DNA of 64,000 nt from Hippopus hippopus (GCA_946811185.2 OX328103.1:28874172-28938171); one strand, 5' to 3'. Shown: positions 10,128 to 21,149, numbered from the stretch's first letter. Translations and numbers: made by a program. Notes: generated by a model not told the origin, from the letters alone.

Positions 10128-10650
10128 CTATTATTAAGTGAGTGAGTGTTAGGGTGAGGGGGTGGGTGGGTAAGTGAGTGGGTGGGTGAGTGAGTGTTAG
10201 GGTGAGTGAGTGGGTGAGTGAGTGTTAGGATGAGTGAGTGGGTGAGTGAGTGTTAGGATGAGTGAGTGGGTGAGTGAGTGTTAGGATGAGTGGGTGGGTG
10301 AGTGAGTGTTAGGGTGAATGGGTGGGTGAGTGAGTGGGTGAGTGAGTAGGTGGGTGAGTGAGTGTTAGGGTGAATGGGTAGGTGAGTGAGTGGGTGAGTG
10401 AGTGTTATGGTGAGTGAGTGTTAGGGTGAGTGGGTGGGTGAGTGAGTGTTAGGGTGAATGGGTGGGTGAGTGAGTGTTAGGGTGAATGGGTGGGTGAGTG
10501 GGTGAGTGAGTGTTAGGGTGTGTGAGTGGGTGAGTGAGTGTTAGGGTGAGTGGGTGGGTGAGTAAGTGAGTGTGTGTTAGGGTGAGTGAATCGGTGGATG
10601 AGTGAGTGTAAGGAAGATGAGTGGGTGGGTGAGTTGAGTGAGTGAATGAG
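10128..10650 (+). repeat. GAGT/GGGT minisatellite
   Basis: About 520 bp of purine/T-rich tandem repeats built from GTGAGTGA, GGGTGGGT and GTTAGGGT units with a ragged ~30-40 bp higher-order period. Strong strand asymmetry (no C on this strand). TTAGGG occurs singly, not in tandem. Confidence 0.9.
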
Positions 10651-11275
10651 TGTAATTTGTCCTCTGCAAATCATTTCAATTTGAACAGATGTAAACACTT
10701 GTCGTTTTGTAAAGAGATAAGCCACATCTTATTTCGATCTGGACCAGTCCAAATCTTCGTCACTCGCGGAACACTTTTAAGAACATTATTGCAAAAGAAA
10801 AAAAAAAAATATTCTTGAAAAATAGATCCACGAAGGGATCTTATAATCGTATATACATTCTCTGATCTATGCCACAATAGAAAAAAAATGGAAGTTAAGT
10901 GTTTCGTAAAAATCTTTTGAGTTCAAATCCGGTATGAGAAAGCAAAAAAATCATGCTAAAGTCAACTCCTAGTTGTAAATCCGGGTGTCAAAGACTTGTA
11001 CAGGATTTTAGCTGTCCCTTTTTTGCTGATGTTTTTTATTCTGATTTTCAACAAAACTACATGTACGATCTATCCGCTATAATAAAATGATAGGTGGGAA
11101 CAACCACAATTTAATACCGCTTAAACTTGGTATAAACAGTAAGCTTAACAATTAGAAGCGAATCGAGGGCAATAGATCAAAATCAGACTTCATGAGAGAG
11201 CGGACTCATCTTGATCTACACTTTTCGAAAAAGGACAATAACAGGATATGGGTTATTTATGATCCTTTTTCTCGG

Positions 11276-11467
11276 TTAACCCTTATCCTGCTAAATAAGT
11301 GAAATGAATTTTTTGAGCCGATAGTTAAAACCCAAATTCTGCTGTTTCAAAGTTACTTTTTGGGGTGGGGGGAGGGGGGGGGGGGACAATATGTCCTGTG
11401 CAGTCTGATATTGATCTGAACTATCCACAAAAGGACCGTGAGTCGCGCATAGCAGCCAAAGGGTTAA
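11276..11467 (-). mobile_element. MITE family B copy with G-run
   Basis: Starts TTAACCCTTATCCTGCTAAA and ends GCAGCCAAAGGGTTAA. A G-rich run at about 11357-11386 replaces part of the interior and the left arm of the palindrome. Confidence 0.75.
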
Positions 11468-11566
11468 CACTTTCAGCGAAAAATAAAGAAACTCGACCTC
11501 TTTCGACTGCTCAAAATACAATTCACTGAAACTCAGACAGATTTCAGAACTACATAGGCTTGGCTA

Positions 11567-11678
11567 AACAGGCGGACGGTATAGATCAAAGTCAAGATCG
11601 CTTGTTCTGTGCAGTCAGATCTTGATCTATGACGTCCACAAAAAATCACCGTTGTGGCCTATAACGGTAAAGAGTTAA
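11567..11678. mobile_element. MITE family B core fragment
   Basis: GGACGGTATAGATCAAAGTC ... CAGATCTTGATCTATGACGTCC hairpin followed by AAAGAGTTAAAC. Confidence 0.5.
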
Positions 11679-12092
11679 ACGCCAATATGCCGACACAACT
11701 TTATCAGTACTTTAACCTATTACGAAAAGGACTAAAAAAAATTTTTAAAAAAAGTTCAGTGATGACTTTGAAGGTCATAATATATCACGAACTATCGGGC
11801 AGCGAAGATCCCAGACCAGACTTATCAATGACTGCAGTCTGATTTCCAACTCCACCATTCATCTAAGCAACTATAAGAGGCCTTAGTATCATGACAGCTT
11901 AGATAGCCATAAATTTATAATAGCCACTTAAAGAATTAGCAGTGAAATAAAATTATCACATTGTTAACTGCAAACGGATGTTTTTTTTTTTTCGTTTTAC
12001 AACAGACCAATTTTGAAATCATTACGTTTGAGAGGAGAATTGCTCTCAACAAACAAATTATCAATTTGCCATTATGTATTATGGCGTACTCA

Positions 12093-12362
12093 TATATGGC
12101 TTGCAACACGCTAAAAGGGGCATTCGGACATTTGCGTAAAGTGTCGTCTCGGATCAGCCTGCGCAATCAGCGCAGGCTGATCCGAGAAGGCACTTTACGA
12201 CTACGCTAGATTTTGTGATACAGTAGACTTGCGCAAAACAGAAAATTACATAAAAACGGAAAGTGCCGTCTCGGATTAGCCTGCGCGGTATGCGCAGGCT
12301 GATCCGAGACGACACTTTACGCAAATGTCCGAATGCCCCTTTTCGCGTGATGCAGGCCATAT
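12093..12362 (+). mobile_element. MITE family D, reference copy
   Basis: Outer ends GGCTTGCAACACGCTAAAAG and the inverse CTTTTCGCGTGATGCAGGCC. Two internal hairpins each have CGGATCAGCCTGCGC and its inverse, so the whole element can fold as a cruciform with two side stems. Second copy at 42749. Confidence 0.78.
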
Positions 12363-12374
12363 CAAACTTGAATT

Positions 12375-12572
12375 ATTTACCCTTAATCTACTAAATATGT
12401 GAAATGAAACTTTTGAAGCGATAGAAAACTCCCAAATTTCGCAATTTTGCGAAAATGTGTCCGTATCGGACAGCGTAGATCACAGATCAGGCTGCACGTT
12501 CTGTGCAGTCTGATCTTGATCTATACTGTCCGCAAAAGGTCAGTGAATAGCGCTTTGCAGCCTAAGGGTTAA
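12375..12572 (-). mobile_element. MITE family B copy
   Basis: Left end TTACCCTTAATCTACTAAAT, right end GCAGCCTAAGGGTTAA. Core centre GCTGCACGTTCTGTGCAG. Confidence 0.78.
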
Positions 12573-12683
12573 ATGACAATCCGTCCGTTGTAAACTGTTT
12601 ACGAGACGATAAGTCAGTGATACAGAACACTAGGTGGGGCTAATACAAGAAAACAATATACATGGTCACAAAATACATGTAAT

Positions 12684-12891
12684 TACTTCTTTATTAAACG
12701 GCAAAATTTTAGACTTGTCCAAATTGACATCATTTACAGACGGCAACTTAATGTGACTCAAATGGTGGTATTCTCTTAGACAGAATAGAAAATATTCTGG
12801 TTTCCAGCATTTTCTCATTTCCCCACAATGTTTTCAGAAGCCTCATTTACTCAACGTCGTTAAAACCCGTTATTGTTTGGTAAAGAGTTAA
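12684..12891 (-). mobile_element. MITE family A copy
   Basis: Family flanks CAGACGGCAACTTAATGTGA and GTTTGGTAAAGAGTTAA. The left hairpin arm is shortened to GAAAATATTCTGG. Confidence 0.7.
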
Positions 12892-13059
12892 GACCAAGTC
12901 TTGACATGCATACTGCAGCAGATCTAAGGATTTTATGTTTTCTCCCTTCATCGTGACGACTACTGAGCAAGATTTTAATCGTTTTTGTGGACTATGCACA
13001 TAGACCATGATCGGTCTGAGAAGAAGATGCATTGGATAAAAAATCCCGCCCCCATGTTT

Positions 13060-13255
13060 CCTCTCACCCCTGATAATTATGTCGACGATGGTTATGTGGA
13101 GAAGCAGCCAGTGGCTTGGGAAGCATAGCATGAATATTGTGTGAAGTACTTGTAAAAGACCCCGAAAAACATGGATAGCAGCGCTGGCCGCCGTGACATA
13201 ACTGCAATAACATTAAAAGCTGTCCGTTTAACACATTACAATAAATAAATCAATC
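13060..13255 (+). mobile_element. SINE family 1 fragment
   Basis: Body block GACGATGGTTATGTGGAGAA, GCAGCCAGTGGCTTGG and GCTGGCCGCCGTGACATAAC, then an AATAAATAAATCAATC tail. Head absent. Confidence 0.7.
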
Positions 13256-13265
13256 GACCCCCATC

Positions 13266-13266
13266 G

Positions 13267-13311
<45 letters not shown>
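13266..13311. repeat. (CT)n microsatellite
   Basis: About 23 CT units with two interruptions, directly after the SINE tail. Confidence 0.9.
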
Positions 13312-13314
<3 letters not shown>

Positions 13315-13781
13315 CCAACAGAACATATCTAACATTTGCGACAATTGAAAAAAAACCCTTTTGTGACAGTTGGTTTATCTGTAAAAAAAAATAATTTAAG
13401 TGCCATCGATACCTGGAACATTATCTCTTTTTTTTTCCCCGCGAAGATTCGGAGCATAATGAAGAAACTGTAGAAAAGCAAAGATGAGAAACTGGGTGAA
13501 GTGCATGACAGAGCAGAGTAAACGCATGCAGAGACCTTGTCAAAAAAGCAGCTGGGCGCGAGATAAGAGTATGAGTAATTTGTGTGAATAGAAAAAGGAT
13601 ACTTAAAGAATTTTTTTTTTTTTCCTTTTTCTGTAATTGAACCATTTTCGAAATATTTCGGTGAAGAGAGGACTTAAGGGAAAGGTGTAATTTGGTCTTG
13701 TTTCATGAATTTTGACACAACACAATGTGGAAGAGTAGGCTATTATCATTTACTTTTGAGTTGTTCCTTCCTTGTCGTAAA

Positions 13782-14042
13782 TGAGCCGTGCTCAGTAGAA
13801 AGGTTAGTGCATTTGCAAAAAGTATCCACCCATGTCAGCCTGCGCAGTCCGCGCAGGCTGACATGGGTAGAAACTTTTTGCTATAAGTAAAATTTTCTAC
13901 ATGTCCAAGGACAAGTCTATCTCATGATTTAGGCGGTTGTTAGACAAAATGGATTTTATGGATCCATAATCATGAGATGACTTACATAGTATCATGCACA
14001 GCAGAGATGTGCTAAACTGCCTTTTCCAAGAGCGTGACTGAC
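13782..14042 (+). mobile_element. MITE family C, reference copy
   Basis: Ends GAGCCGTGCTC...and GAGCGTGACTGAC, with a TTAGTGCAT / GTGCTAAAC subterminal pair. The core is a perfect palindrome from CCCATGTCAGCCTGCGC to its inverse around AGTCC. The unique half contains GGATTTTATGGATCCATAAT. Intact copies elsewhere end GAGCCATGCTCTGTGAAAAG. Superfamily not determined. Confidence 0.78.
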
Positions 14043-14199
14043 ATGTTTTCTATTTACTAGTCTAAAACTATGGCACAACATTTTATAATCAGTTGAATAC
14101 AAACTTAAGCATGACTAAGTCGGCGTACCCTGGCCGAGGCTCTGCTGTATTTCGTCATAGGACAAGCCCACGTGACCTGTGCAAAAAGCAGGAATATGG

Positions 14200-14315
14200 A
14201 CAAGGACCAATGCTTAAAAAAACTGGTAACCAACATCTTCTTTTTTTCCCTCAAAATTTTTAAATCCGTTCTATCTTAGGATCGTTAAAGCAAGGGGTTG
14301 TCAAGTAAAGAGTTA
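14200..14315 (-). mobile_element. MITE family A 3' fragment
   Basis: CTGGTAACCAACATCTTC, then AGGATCGTTAAAGC and AAGTAAAGAGTTAAC. The left half is missing. Confidence 0.5.
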
Positions 14316-14689
14316 ACTGAAATATTTATTCGATTGTGAAGATTTTCTACTTCTATGATCGTACTGCGTGGGGACTCTCCAAAAGATTGTGGCACCCAAA
14401 ACAAAAGATAAAGATATGTCTGTTTTGTGGGTGATACATGTATATTAGTTCAAAAAGTGTTCGGTTATACACGGTTTAAGTTCGCTAAAGTCCGGAACCT
14501 CCCGAACCTTTACTTATGATATCGATTATCTTCATCGATTTGTTGATGTGCGAGACTACTGATAAGGCATGCCCGTGAAAGTTGTGTTCTTGTATTCTTC
14601 TATGCAAAAAAAAAGATATTTCTAATAATGCAGAAAAGAAATACAACTCACAAAGGTTCAATTACGACTTTTCAACAAAGCCGACAACT

Positions 14690-14770
14690 TCGGAAAACAT
14701 TGTGGGAAAAGAGGTAATTGTCTGTGACAAGCACATTCTCTGTTTTTCCGCATCGTTTTCCATAGGCGTA
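14690..14770. mobile_element. MITE family A-like hairpin core
   Basis: GAAAACATTGTGGGAAAAGA with a partner TGTTTTTCCGCATCGTTTTCC. The loop region is AATTGTCTGTGACAAGCA, a core variant. Confidence 0.5.
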
Positions 14771-14830
14771 CAATTGACAAATAGAATTTTTTCCTTCCCT
14801 TCCAATGTTTGACGTATGTATAACTTGTAA

Positions 14831-15056
14831 ATGAGTCATGCTGTAGCAAAGGGGGATTAATGCATCTCTGTGATGACCAAGCAAGTCATCACATAATTAT
14901 GAATCCATAAAAAAAATAGAATGGTCCTTTGACATGCAGAAAATTTACAAAAAGCAAAAAGTTTCGATTCATGTCAGCTTGCGCGGACTGCGCAGGCTGA
15001 CATGAGTCGAAACTGTTTGCAGATGTATCAAACACCCTTTTCTAGGAGCACGGCTC
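14831..15056 (-). mobile_element. MITE family C copy
   Basis: GAGTCATGCTGTAGCAAAGG to CCTTTTCTAGGAGCACGGCTC. The palindrome is CATGTCAGCTTGCGC / GCGCAGGCTGACATG. Confidence 0.75.
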
Positions 15057-15249
15057 TCATATTCTTATTGGTCCAAAGGAGCATGTACCGCAATGGGTTA
15101 AACAGTGCGACAAAAAAAGCGGAAGGAAAATACTGCAAATGACAGAAGGTCGATAAGCTACATGTTGCAAATCTATTTATAGAACACGTCATCACTGTTA
15201 ACTCTTAGCCTCGTAACGTTACCTTTTCATCCTTTTCCAGTCGCTCCAA

Positions 15250-15310
15250 TCGAAGATCGGACGGTACAGAACGTGTAGTCTGATCTTGTATCTATGCTTC
15301 CAGTATTTAC
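15250..15310. mobile_element. MITE family B core fragment
   Basis: GAAGATCGGACGGTACAGAA CGTGTAGTCTGATCTTG; ends absent. Confidence 0.45.
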
Positions 15311-15412
15311 ATGAATGTGCCGTAAATGATAGCTCTGAATTTGAGACGTAACAGTCTTTAAAAGCGACACAAGATGCTAATTTTGTTTGTTTGTTAGTGA
15401 GAAGGATAGCAC

Positions 15413-15618
15413 TTAACCTGCTAAATATTGAAATGTAACTTTCAAGCCTATAGTAAAAATCAAAATTTTGCTAAATCAAAGGAAACTTTTGCAAGGAAAA
15501 TATCTCCTTACCGAACAGTGTAGATCCAAAGTCAGACTGCACGTTCTGTGCAGTCTGATCTTGATCAACGCTGTCCGCAAAAAGATCCTTGAGTGGCGCT
15601 TTGCAGCCTAAGAGTTAA
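15413..15618 (-). mobile_element. MITE family B copy
   Basis: TTAACCTGCTAAATATTG to GCAGCCTAAGAGTTAA, TTAA at both ends. Core GACTGCACGTTCTGTGCAGTC. Confidence 0.78.
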
Positions 15619-15988
15619 GTGAGGACCCCTTTGTCAAAGTAACACTGTAATCAGTCGTATTGATCATATGAGAGCAGACGATACAACAGTTTTCTTTTTT
15701 GTGAATCACGGTCTGGTTTGGTCCCTTCTGTTCGTGCGCCATCTGACATGGAATTGCGTTTTGTCTTTGTGATAAAGAACTAGGATCTAAAGATCAGTGA
15801 TCGGTGGGTATCTAAATTCGTTTCTTTTTAAAATGTTGAAACTTAATATATGTTATCAAGTTTAATTGACGCAATGGCCTTTTTTTCCCATCTTCAGTCA
15901 GTAAAAATTAGTTTAATTTTCTCAGTTCAACTTCAGGCTATTTTGATATGGAATTGCATTAAGTCTTAGTGTTTCAGAACTAAATCAG

Positions 15989-16251
15989 CGTGGCTCTGGC
16001 AAATGGGGGTTAAATGCATCTCTGTGATACATTATACCAAACAGCTCATCACATAATTATGGATCCATAAAATCCAATTTGCCTAAGAACCGACTGAGTT
16101 ATTAAGTAGACTGGTCCTTTGACCTGCAGAAAATTGACTAATAGCAAAAAGTTTCGACCCATGTCAGCCTGCGCGGACTGCTCAGGCTGACATGGGTCGA
16201 TACTTTTTGCAAATGCATTCAACACCCTCTTTACAGACCATGACTCAACTC
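15989..16251 (-). mobile_element. MITE family C copy
   Basis: GGCTCTGGCAAATGGGGGTT to CCTCTTTACAGACCATGACTC. Core CCATGTCAGCCTGCGCGGAC plus inverse. Confidence 0.75.
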
Positions 16252-16394
16252 TAAGTTAGTATTCCTACTAACTTTGTTTTCAGATTGAAAACCGAATCAT
16301 TCACATCAATTTTTCATAAGATTTATATTTCAAGGTTTTATTGAGCACTTGAAATGTTTAGTACCGTTGACACATATAGACGACATTTTTCATC

Positions 16395-16480
16395 TTGCAG
16401 CAGAGTATTTTTGAAAACATAATGACAAAAGGAGAAATTGCTCATGCTGAGCAATTTCTCTTTTGCCGCAAGGTTTTCAT
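16395..16480 (+). mobile_element. MITE family A variant core (TTGCTC type)
   Basis: TTGAAAACATAATGACAAAAG arm with the inverse CTTTTGCCGCAAGGTTTTC. The inner palindrome is GAAATTGCTCATGCTGAGCAATTTC. The flank CTTGCAGCAG recurs at 32365 and 34895. Confidence 0.65.
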
Positions 16481-16786
16481 CCACGTCCATTTTTATTTAC
16501 CCTATTTTACGTATATAAAGATGTCTGGTGCATTTTTCTTTCTTTCAGGAGGTAGATCTAATGAGTTTATAAAACATTTTTTTTTTTTCAAATAAAATCC
16601 ATATTACTTTAATTTTGATGCCACTTGGTCAGAACGTATTACAAAAAACAAAACTTACAGATAGCTTAGCTTCAAGATAGATTTCGCATTTTGTGCAGTC
16701 TGATCTTAATCTGCAGTGTTGCCAAAATAACCACAAACGCTAAAATGATTTTGCACGTTGATGCATTATGGTTTCATTGGAGAGCA

Positions 16787-17027
16787 TCTCTGGAAATAAG
16801 GAGGTTTAATGCATTCCCGTGATCCGTTATATCAAGCAAGCCGTTGCATAATTTTGATCCATAAAATGCTTTTTGTCAAACTGGGTGAATTATGAGGTAA
16901 AATGGTCCTTAGGCATGCAGAAAAGCTCGATATCCAGGTTAGGTCGCCTGAGCGAACTGCACAGGTTGAGCTGAATCAATACTTTTTTGAGATGCATTAA
17001 ACCCCCTTTTCACAGACAGTGTCTCAT
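16787..17027 (-). mobile_element. MITE family C copy, core eroded
   Basis: CTCTGGAAATAAGGAGGTTT to CCCCTTTTCACAGACAGTGTCTC. The core has lost CpG sites (GCCTGAGCGAACTGCACAGG). Confidence 0.7.
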
Positions 17028-17306
17028 TTGTTTTTTAGATTACAAGAATTATATATAAGGAAAAGATACAAGTCTATCATCAGAATAACACTATGATGTA
17101 TGTAACTATTTGTAGATCTATCATCATTGTCAAAAATCGCTTTAATGTAACTTTTCCACAAAGTTTCATAAATTATTAGTCTTGACATTTTTACCACGAT
17201 CGAAACGTAAATGTATTCCATTTATAATAGGAGAACTACATGTATTTATTTTAACTGTATTATCGAAGATAAGTTGGTTAATGTTATAAGTACTTATATT
17301 TCGTGT

Positions 17307-17308
<2 letters not shown>

Positions 17309-17342
<34 letters not shown>
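17309..17342. repeat. (CT)n microsatellite
   Basis: About 17 uninterrupted CT units. Confidence 0.92.
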
Positions 17343-17344
<2 letters not shown>

Positions 17345-17591
17345 GTCCTCGTTAAAACCTTATTGCTATCTACTGGTATCTAATGTGATTGTGGTATGAT
17401 AGTTACATTTATAGTTACAGCATTTTAAATACCCATTTACAGATTCGGGAGGTTTTCCAACTTAATCTTTATTACGTGTTTTTATGCATTTTATCGAGCT
17501 TCCTTGATATCGATTCCCGGTTTCCAAGGAAACGAATCAAAGCCGTGTTTTCCAGACTACTGACTTTCTTCGATAATCATAATCGTTCACT

Positions 17592-17803
17592 TTAACCCTT
17601 AGGCTGCTAAGCGCGACTCACTGACCTTTTGCGGACATTGTAGATCAAGATCAGACTGCACAGAACGTGCAGTCTGATCATTGATCTACACTGTCCGATA
17701 AGTAGATATCTTTCCCAAATAAATACCTTTGAATTAGCAAAACTTGAGTTTTTTCTGTCGGTTTGAAAGTTTCATTTGAAGTTATTTAGCAGGATAAGGG
17801 TAA
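17592..17803 (+). mobile_element. MITE family B, well-preserved copy
   Basis: TTAACCCTTAGGCTGCTAAG at the left and TTAGCAGGATAAGGGTAA at the right. The core palindrome extends from GCGGACATTGTAGATC to its inverse over ~70 nt. Confidence 0.83.
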
Positions 17804-17984
17804 AGCCAGCTAATAGCCTGCTACGATAATGGTGTCCCATCGGAAGTGCATGACGCATTTCTCGCCAGCTAAGAGTTCTATCGCTTGGAAAAGTAGATCT
17901 CTAATGGCTAATAAGTATTCTACCGCGATGGAAAATAGATCTTTAATATTAGTCTTCGAATAAATTGAATTTAATTTTAAATCT

Positions 17985-18018
17985 GTACCAAACAATCCAG
18001 AGTTTTAACGACCCTAAG
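17985..18018 (+). mobile_element. MITE family A, left part before a nested SINE
   Basis: ACCAAACAATCCAGAGTTTT then TAACGACCCTAAG. The element resumes at 18336 after the SINE; see the duplicated 13-mer there. Confidence 0.7.
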
Positions 18019-18335
18019 TGCCGAGACTCGGTAATGCAATTGGTAGCATACAGAACTTGAGAACAGGGGGTTGCTAGTTCGAATCCTCAGCTCCGCCAAT
18101 TTCTTCCCGAGGATTGATGATAGTAATTGCGTTAGACTTTATTCCTCTCTCCGGATGCTGATCATTGTTTCGACGATGGTTATGCGGGAAAGCAGCCAAT
18201 GGGTTGCGAACAATATTTTGCGAATTACTGGTAAAAGAAACTCTAGGAAAGAATGAACAGGTGCACTGGCCGCCGCGATAAATGAAATGATGTTGAAAAT
18301 GGCATTAAACAACATAAAATCAATCAATCAATCAA
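18019..18335 (+). mobile_element. SINE family 1, full-length
   Basis: The tRNA-like head has GGTAATGCAATTGGTAGCA (A-box region) and AGTTCGAATCC (B-box). The body shares CGACGATGGTTATG..GGGAAAGCAGCC with other copies, then ACTGGCCGCCGCGATA, GATGTTGAAAATGGC and a CAATCAATCAATCAAT tail. It is flanked by a 13-bp target duplication TAACGACCCT(A/G)AG at 18006-18018 and 18336-18348. The 3' block resembles tails widespread in mollusc SINEs (MetaSINE-like), but this is from memory. Confidence 0.88.
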
Positions 18336-18400
18336 TAACGACCCTGAGGCAGAAGGCGCTTAAAAAGATTGTGGGAATAGGAACAAATGCTTGTAACTAT
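18336..18400 (+). mobile_element. MITE family A, right part after the nested SINE
   Basis: Starts with the second copy of TAACGACCCTGAG and continues GGCAGAAGGCGCTTAAAAAG, ATTGTGGGAATAGG; truncated in the hairpin. Confidence 0.65.
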
Positions 18401-18598
18401 TCTAATACTGTGTTTTTGCGGTTTCCATGAAAGATACATGACATACATGTGTACACAGAAAAGGAAGTGAAATCAACGACATTGACCGAAACAAAAAGGA
18501 TACAGAAGATGGACTCTGTACATGGTACTCATACAAAAAAAGAAGTACAAAAAGGGGAGCATATCGGGATTTCAAAGATAAATAGCCATGACTCTTCA

Positions 18599-18680
18599 CT
18601 CCAAAACTATGCCGTGGATATTCACTAGAATTGTCACAAAGGGACAACTCTAGTGAGTACCCACGGCATAGGTTTTGGGG
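18599..18680. repeat. Isolated long inverted repeat
   Basis: Arms of ~37 nt (18599-18635 and 18643-18680) share CCAAAAC, ATGCCGTGG and TCACTAGA with their inverses; loop AAAGG. It does not match families A-E. Confidence 0.7.
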
Positions 18681-18699
18681 TAGAAATGATAACTAGATA

Positions 18700-19250
18700 T
18701 GAAAATACGTTCAAACTTGTCAAGGAACAATCAAAGTCACTTGATAGGTTTACGTGATGTTGCCTCATCAGTCACAATTAACAAGATAATTATCTATTTC
18801 CGAGTCCCAATTTCCGTCCTTGTCACTCATTAATCAGACTTTTCTTTTGTTGTTCTGATGCTTTGTTACGGTCAGTTTTTTATTTTCACAGCATATACAT
18901 GTACGTCTCAAAGTCTACATGTATAACCCACTACTTTACAATAAATTATAAACACTCATGTAGCATGTTAAGCTAGTAGAAATAAGTCAGAAGAGCGTTT
19001 TTCTCAGTCAGAAAAAGATAGCTTATTTATTTATCCTTTTTTATACGCAAAAGATTTTGCAAAACGGGAAATAAACGCTTGAAACAAGCATTTGTCTTTT
19101 CTTCCATAAAGTTACAAAAAGGTCTATGGATGTGCTGGCAGAAAAATGCGTAGAATGAGGTTTTGGCGATGAGAGAAAGTAGAGCTAGGTCAGAATTTAC
19201 TGCCTTCAGAAATAATGTATAGATAACTGATCTGCTCAAATTTAAATAAT
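18700..19250. other. No recognised feature
   Basis: AT-rich, with GACGTACATGTATA-type words. A minus-strand frame at 19027-19239 has no recognisable family. Confidence 0.35.
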
Positions 19251-19254
19251 AATA

Positions 19255-19458
19255 TGGGAAAAGAGGGCTTTTGGAAGAGGCCCGGGTTTACTGGATCCGT
19301 AAAATTCACTTTGTCTAACAACCGGCTGAGTCATAAGGTAGAGTGGTCTTTGGACAGACAGAAAACTCAACAGTGACAAAGAGCAGCCTGAGCGGACTAA
19401 GCCAGTTGACATAGGTCGATACGTTTTTTGCAGATGCATTGAAACCCCTTTTCACAGA
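19255..19458 (-). mobile_element. MITE family C, diverged copy
   Basis: GGATCCGTAAAATTCACTTTGTCTAACAACCGACTGAG-like block; ends CCCCTTTTCACAGATGTCAT. Confidence 0.6.
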
Positions 19459-19780
19459 TGTCATATGTCTGGTATGGGAGCAGATGTTGTTGCACAGGGA
19501 TGGCGATCCGTCATCGCCCTTCGCGGTGATTCAGAAAATAGGGTTATCCCGCTAATATAAATAGAATATTTAAGTTTAATTTTTTACTTTAAGTATTAAA
19601 GACAGTAATTTAACGTTTTAGCTCCTAGAATCGAAAACAGTCTGATAGGCTACCTACCTATAAATTATGGGTTCTGAGATTGCTTGCCAGCCATTGAAGT
19701 CTACCTTTGAACCAGCAGCAGTTAACAAACCTCAAGAAGCAATGGTCTTCGTGACTGTTAGCTGGCTGGTTCAATAACGG

Positions 19781-20014
19781 TTAACTTCTTACCACATAAT
19801 GCCATCTTTTAACGACCTTGAGAAAGAAAACTTTTGAAAACATTGTGGGAAAAGGAGAAAATGCTGGTAACCAGCATTTTCTCCTTTCCCCACAATGTTT
19901 TCTACCCTACCAAAGACAACTCCCACAATTTTAGCCACAATGATTTTGGCGTCTGTATAAATAATGCTTTCAGTCTTGACAAGTCTAAAATTTTGTCATG
20001 TGGTAAAGGGTTAA
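19781..20014 (+). mobile_element. MITE family A copy
   Basis: TTAACTTCTTACCACATAAT to TGGTAAAGGGTTAA, TTAA at both ends. Hairpin centred on GGTAACC at about 19870 with one mismatch (CTCCTTTCCCCAC). Confidence 0.85.
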
Positions 20015-20321
20015 CCTATCTAGGTGACTGTGAGATTAGACCTTTTGAGAGCAGGAAATAGATGGTTCCGATCCCAATCATAGATCACCAACCAAGAACA
20101 AAAATACTTTGGCGTTCAGGGTCATTTGATGGCAATGTCATTGGTCAGCTAGATCCAGAATAAAGATACTTATCTCTTCACGTTAATGGAAATTGGGAGA
20201 ATAGGACAAGTCAGAGTAAGCCTAATACATTCATGCAGAAATTAGTGCATTTCCTTTAAACTTTCACGTCTGTATGCAAAGCTACATCCTAACCATAGTC
20301 AAACAATTAAATGATAAATAC

Positions 20322-20536
20322 CTTTCAACCTCAAGCTTTTAAGTTAGTGAAATAAAACTTTCAAGCTGATAGTAAAAACCCAAATTTTGCAGTATCAAAG
20401 GTAATTTATGGGGGAAAAATATCTCCTTATCGGACAGTGTAGATCCAAGATCAGACTGCACGTTCTGTACAGTCTGATCTTGATCTACACTATCTGCAAA
20501 AGGTCTTTGAGTCGCGCTTAGCAGACTAAGGGTTAA
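20322..20536 (-). mobile_element. MITE family B copy
   Basis: Left end worn (CAACCTCAAGCTTTTAAG), right end TTAGCAGACTAAGGGTTAA. Core CAGACTGCACGTTCTGTACAG. Confidence 0.75.
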
Positions 20537-20539
20537 AAT

Positions 20540-20930
20540 GCGTGATAAAGTACCCGGACTTTATCCGGTATAACCCGGTATCAGATTGTACTAATGGTAA
20601 GAATAATACCACGGATATCATAGCACTTAAAAGCATTAGATCATGAGAAAACTTTTAGGCCAAAATTCTGAAATGTTAGGCTATCAAATAAGCATGATTC
20701 TTATGTCTCTAAGAAGACCTGGTTGTGATACGGCAATGTTTAACTTAACGCGATATTATTGTTAATACTGTAAGTCTGTACACGTCAGCCATGATAACCA
20801 TAATCACCATATAAAGCTTGAAGATTGCTTTTAAATTCTTGATATAATAAATTAATGATTCCATGGCAGATTATAGATCAAGAATGGTAGCGGGCTCAAT
20901 CTTTTGAGCCACAAATATTACGGCGAGAGC
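20540..20930. other. No recognised feature
   Basis: AT-rich spacer between a B and an A element. No repeats or exon signals seen. Confidence 0.35.
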
Positions 20931-20935
20931 ACTGG

Positions 20936-21144
20936 TTAACTCTTTACCAAACGACAAAAATGAAGGCTTGTCCAAATTCAAAGCATTTGCAGACGGCATA
21001 TTAATGTAGCTGAAATGATAGTAATTATCCGTAAAAGTGTGCAAAAACCTTGTGGGAAAAGGAGAAAATGCTGGTTACACAAGGTTTTAAAAAATCTATT
21101 TCCCCAGTTTCGTTTAAAGTTGGGATTATAAGGTAAAGACTTAA
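20936..21144 (-). mobile_element. MITE family A, core replaced
   Basis: TTAACTCTTTACCAAACGAC to AGGTAAAGACTTAA. The left arm TGTGGGAAAAGGAGAAAATG remains but is followed directly by TTACACAAGG, so the right arm is deleted. Confidence 0.75.
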
Positions 21145-21149
21145 AAGTT

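Noticed and set aside
10128..10650. Interstitial telomeric repeat
   Set aside because: TTAGGG occurs only singly between GAGT units; there is no (TTAGGG)n tract.
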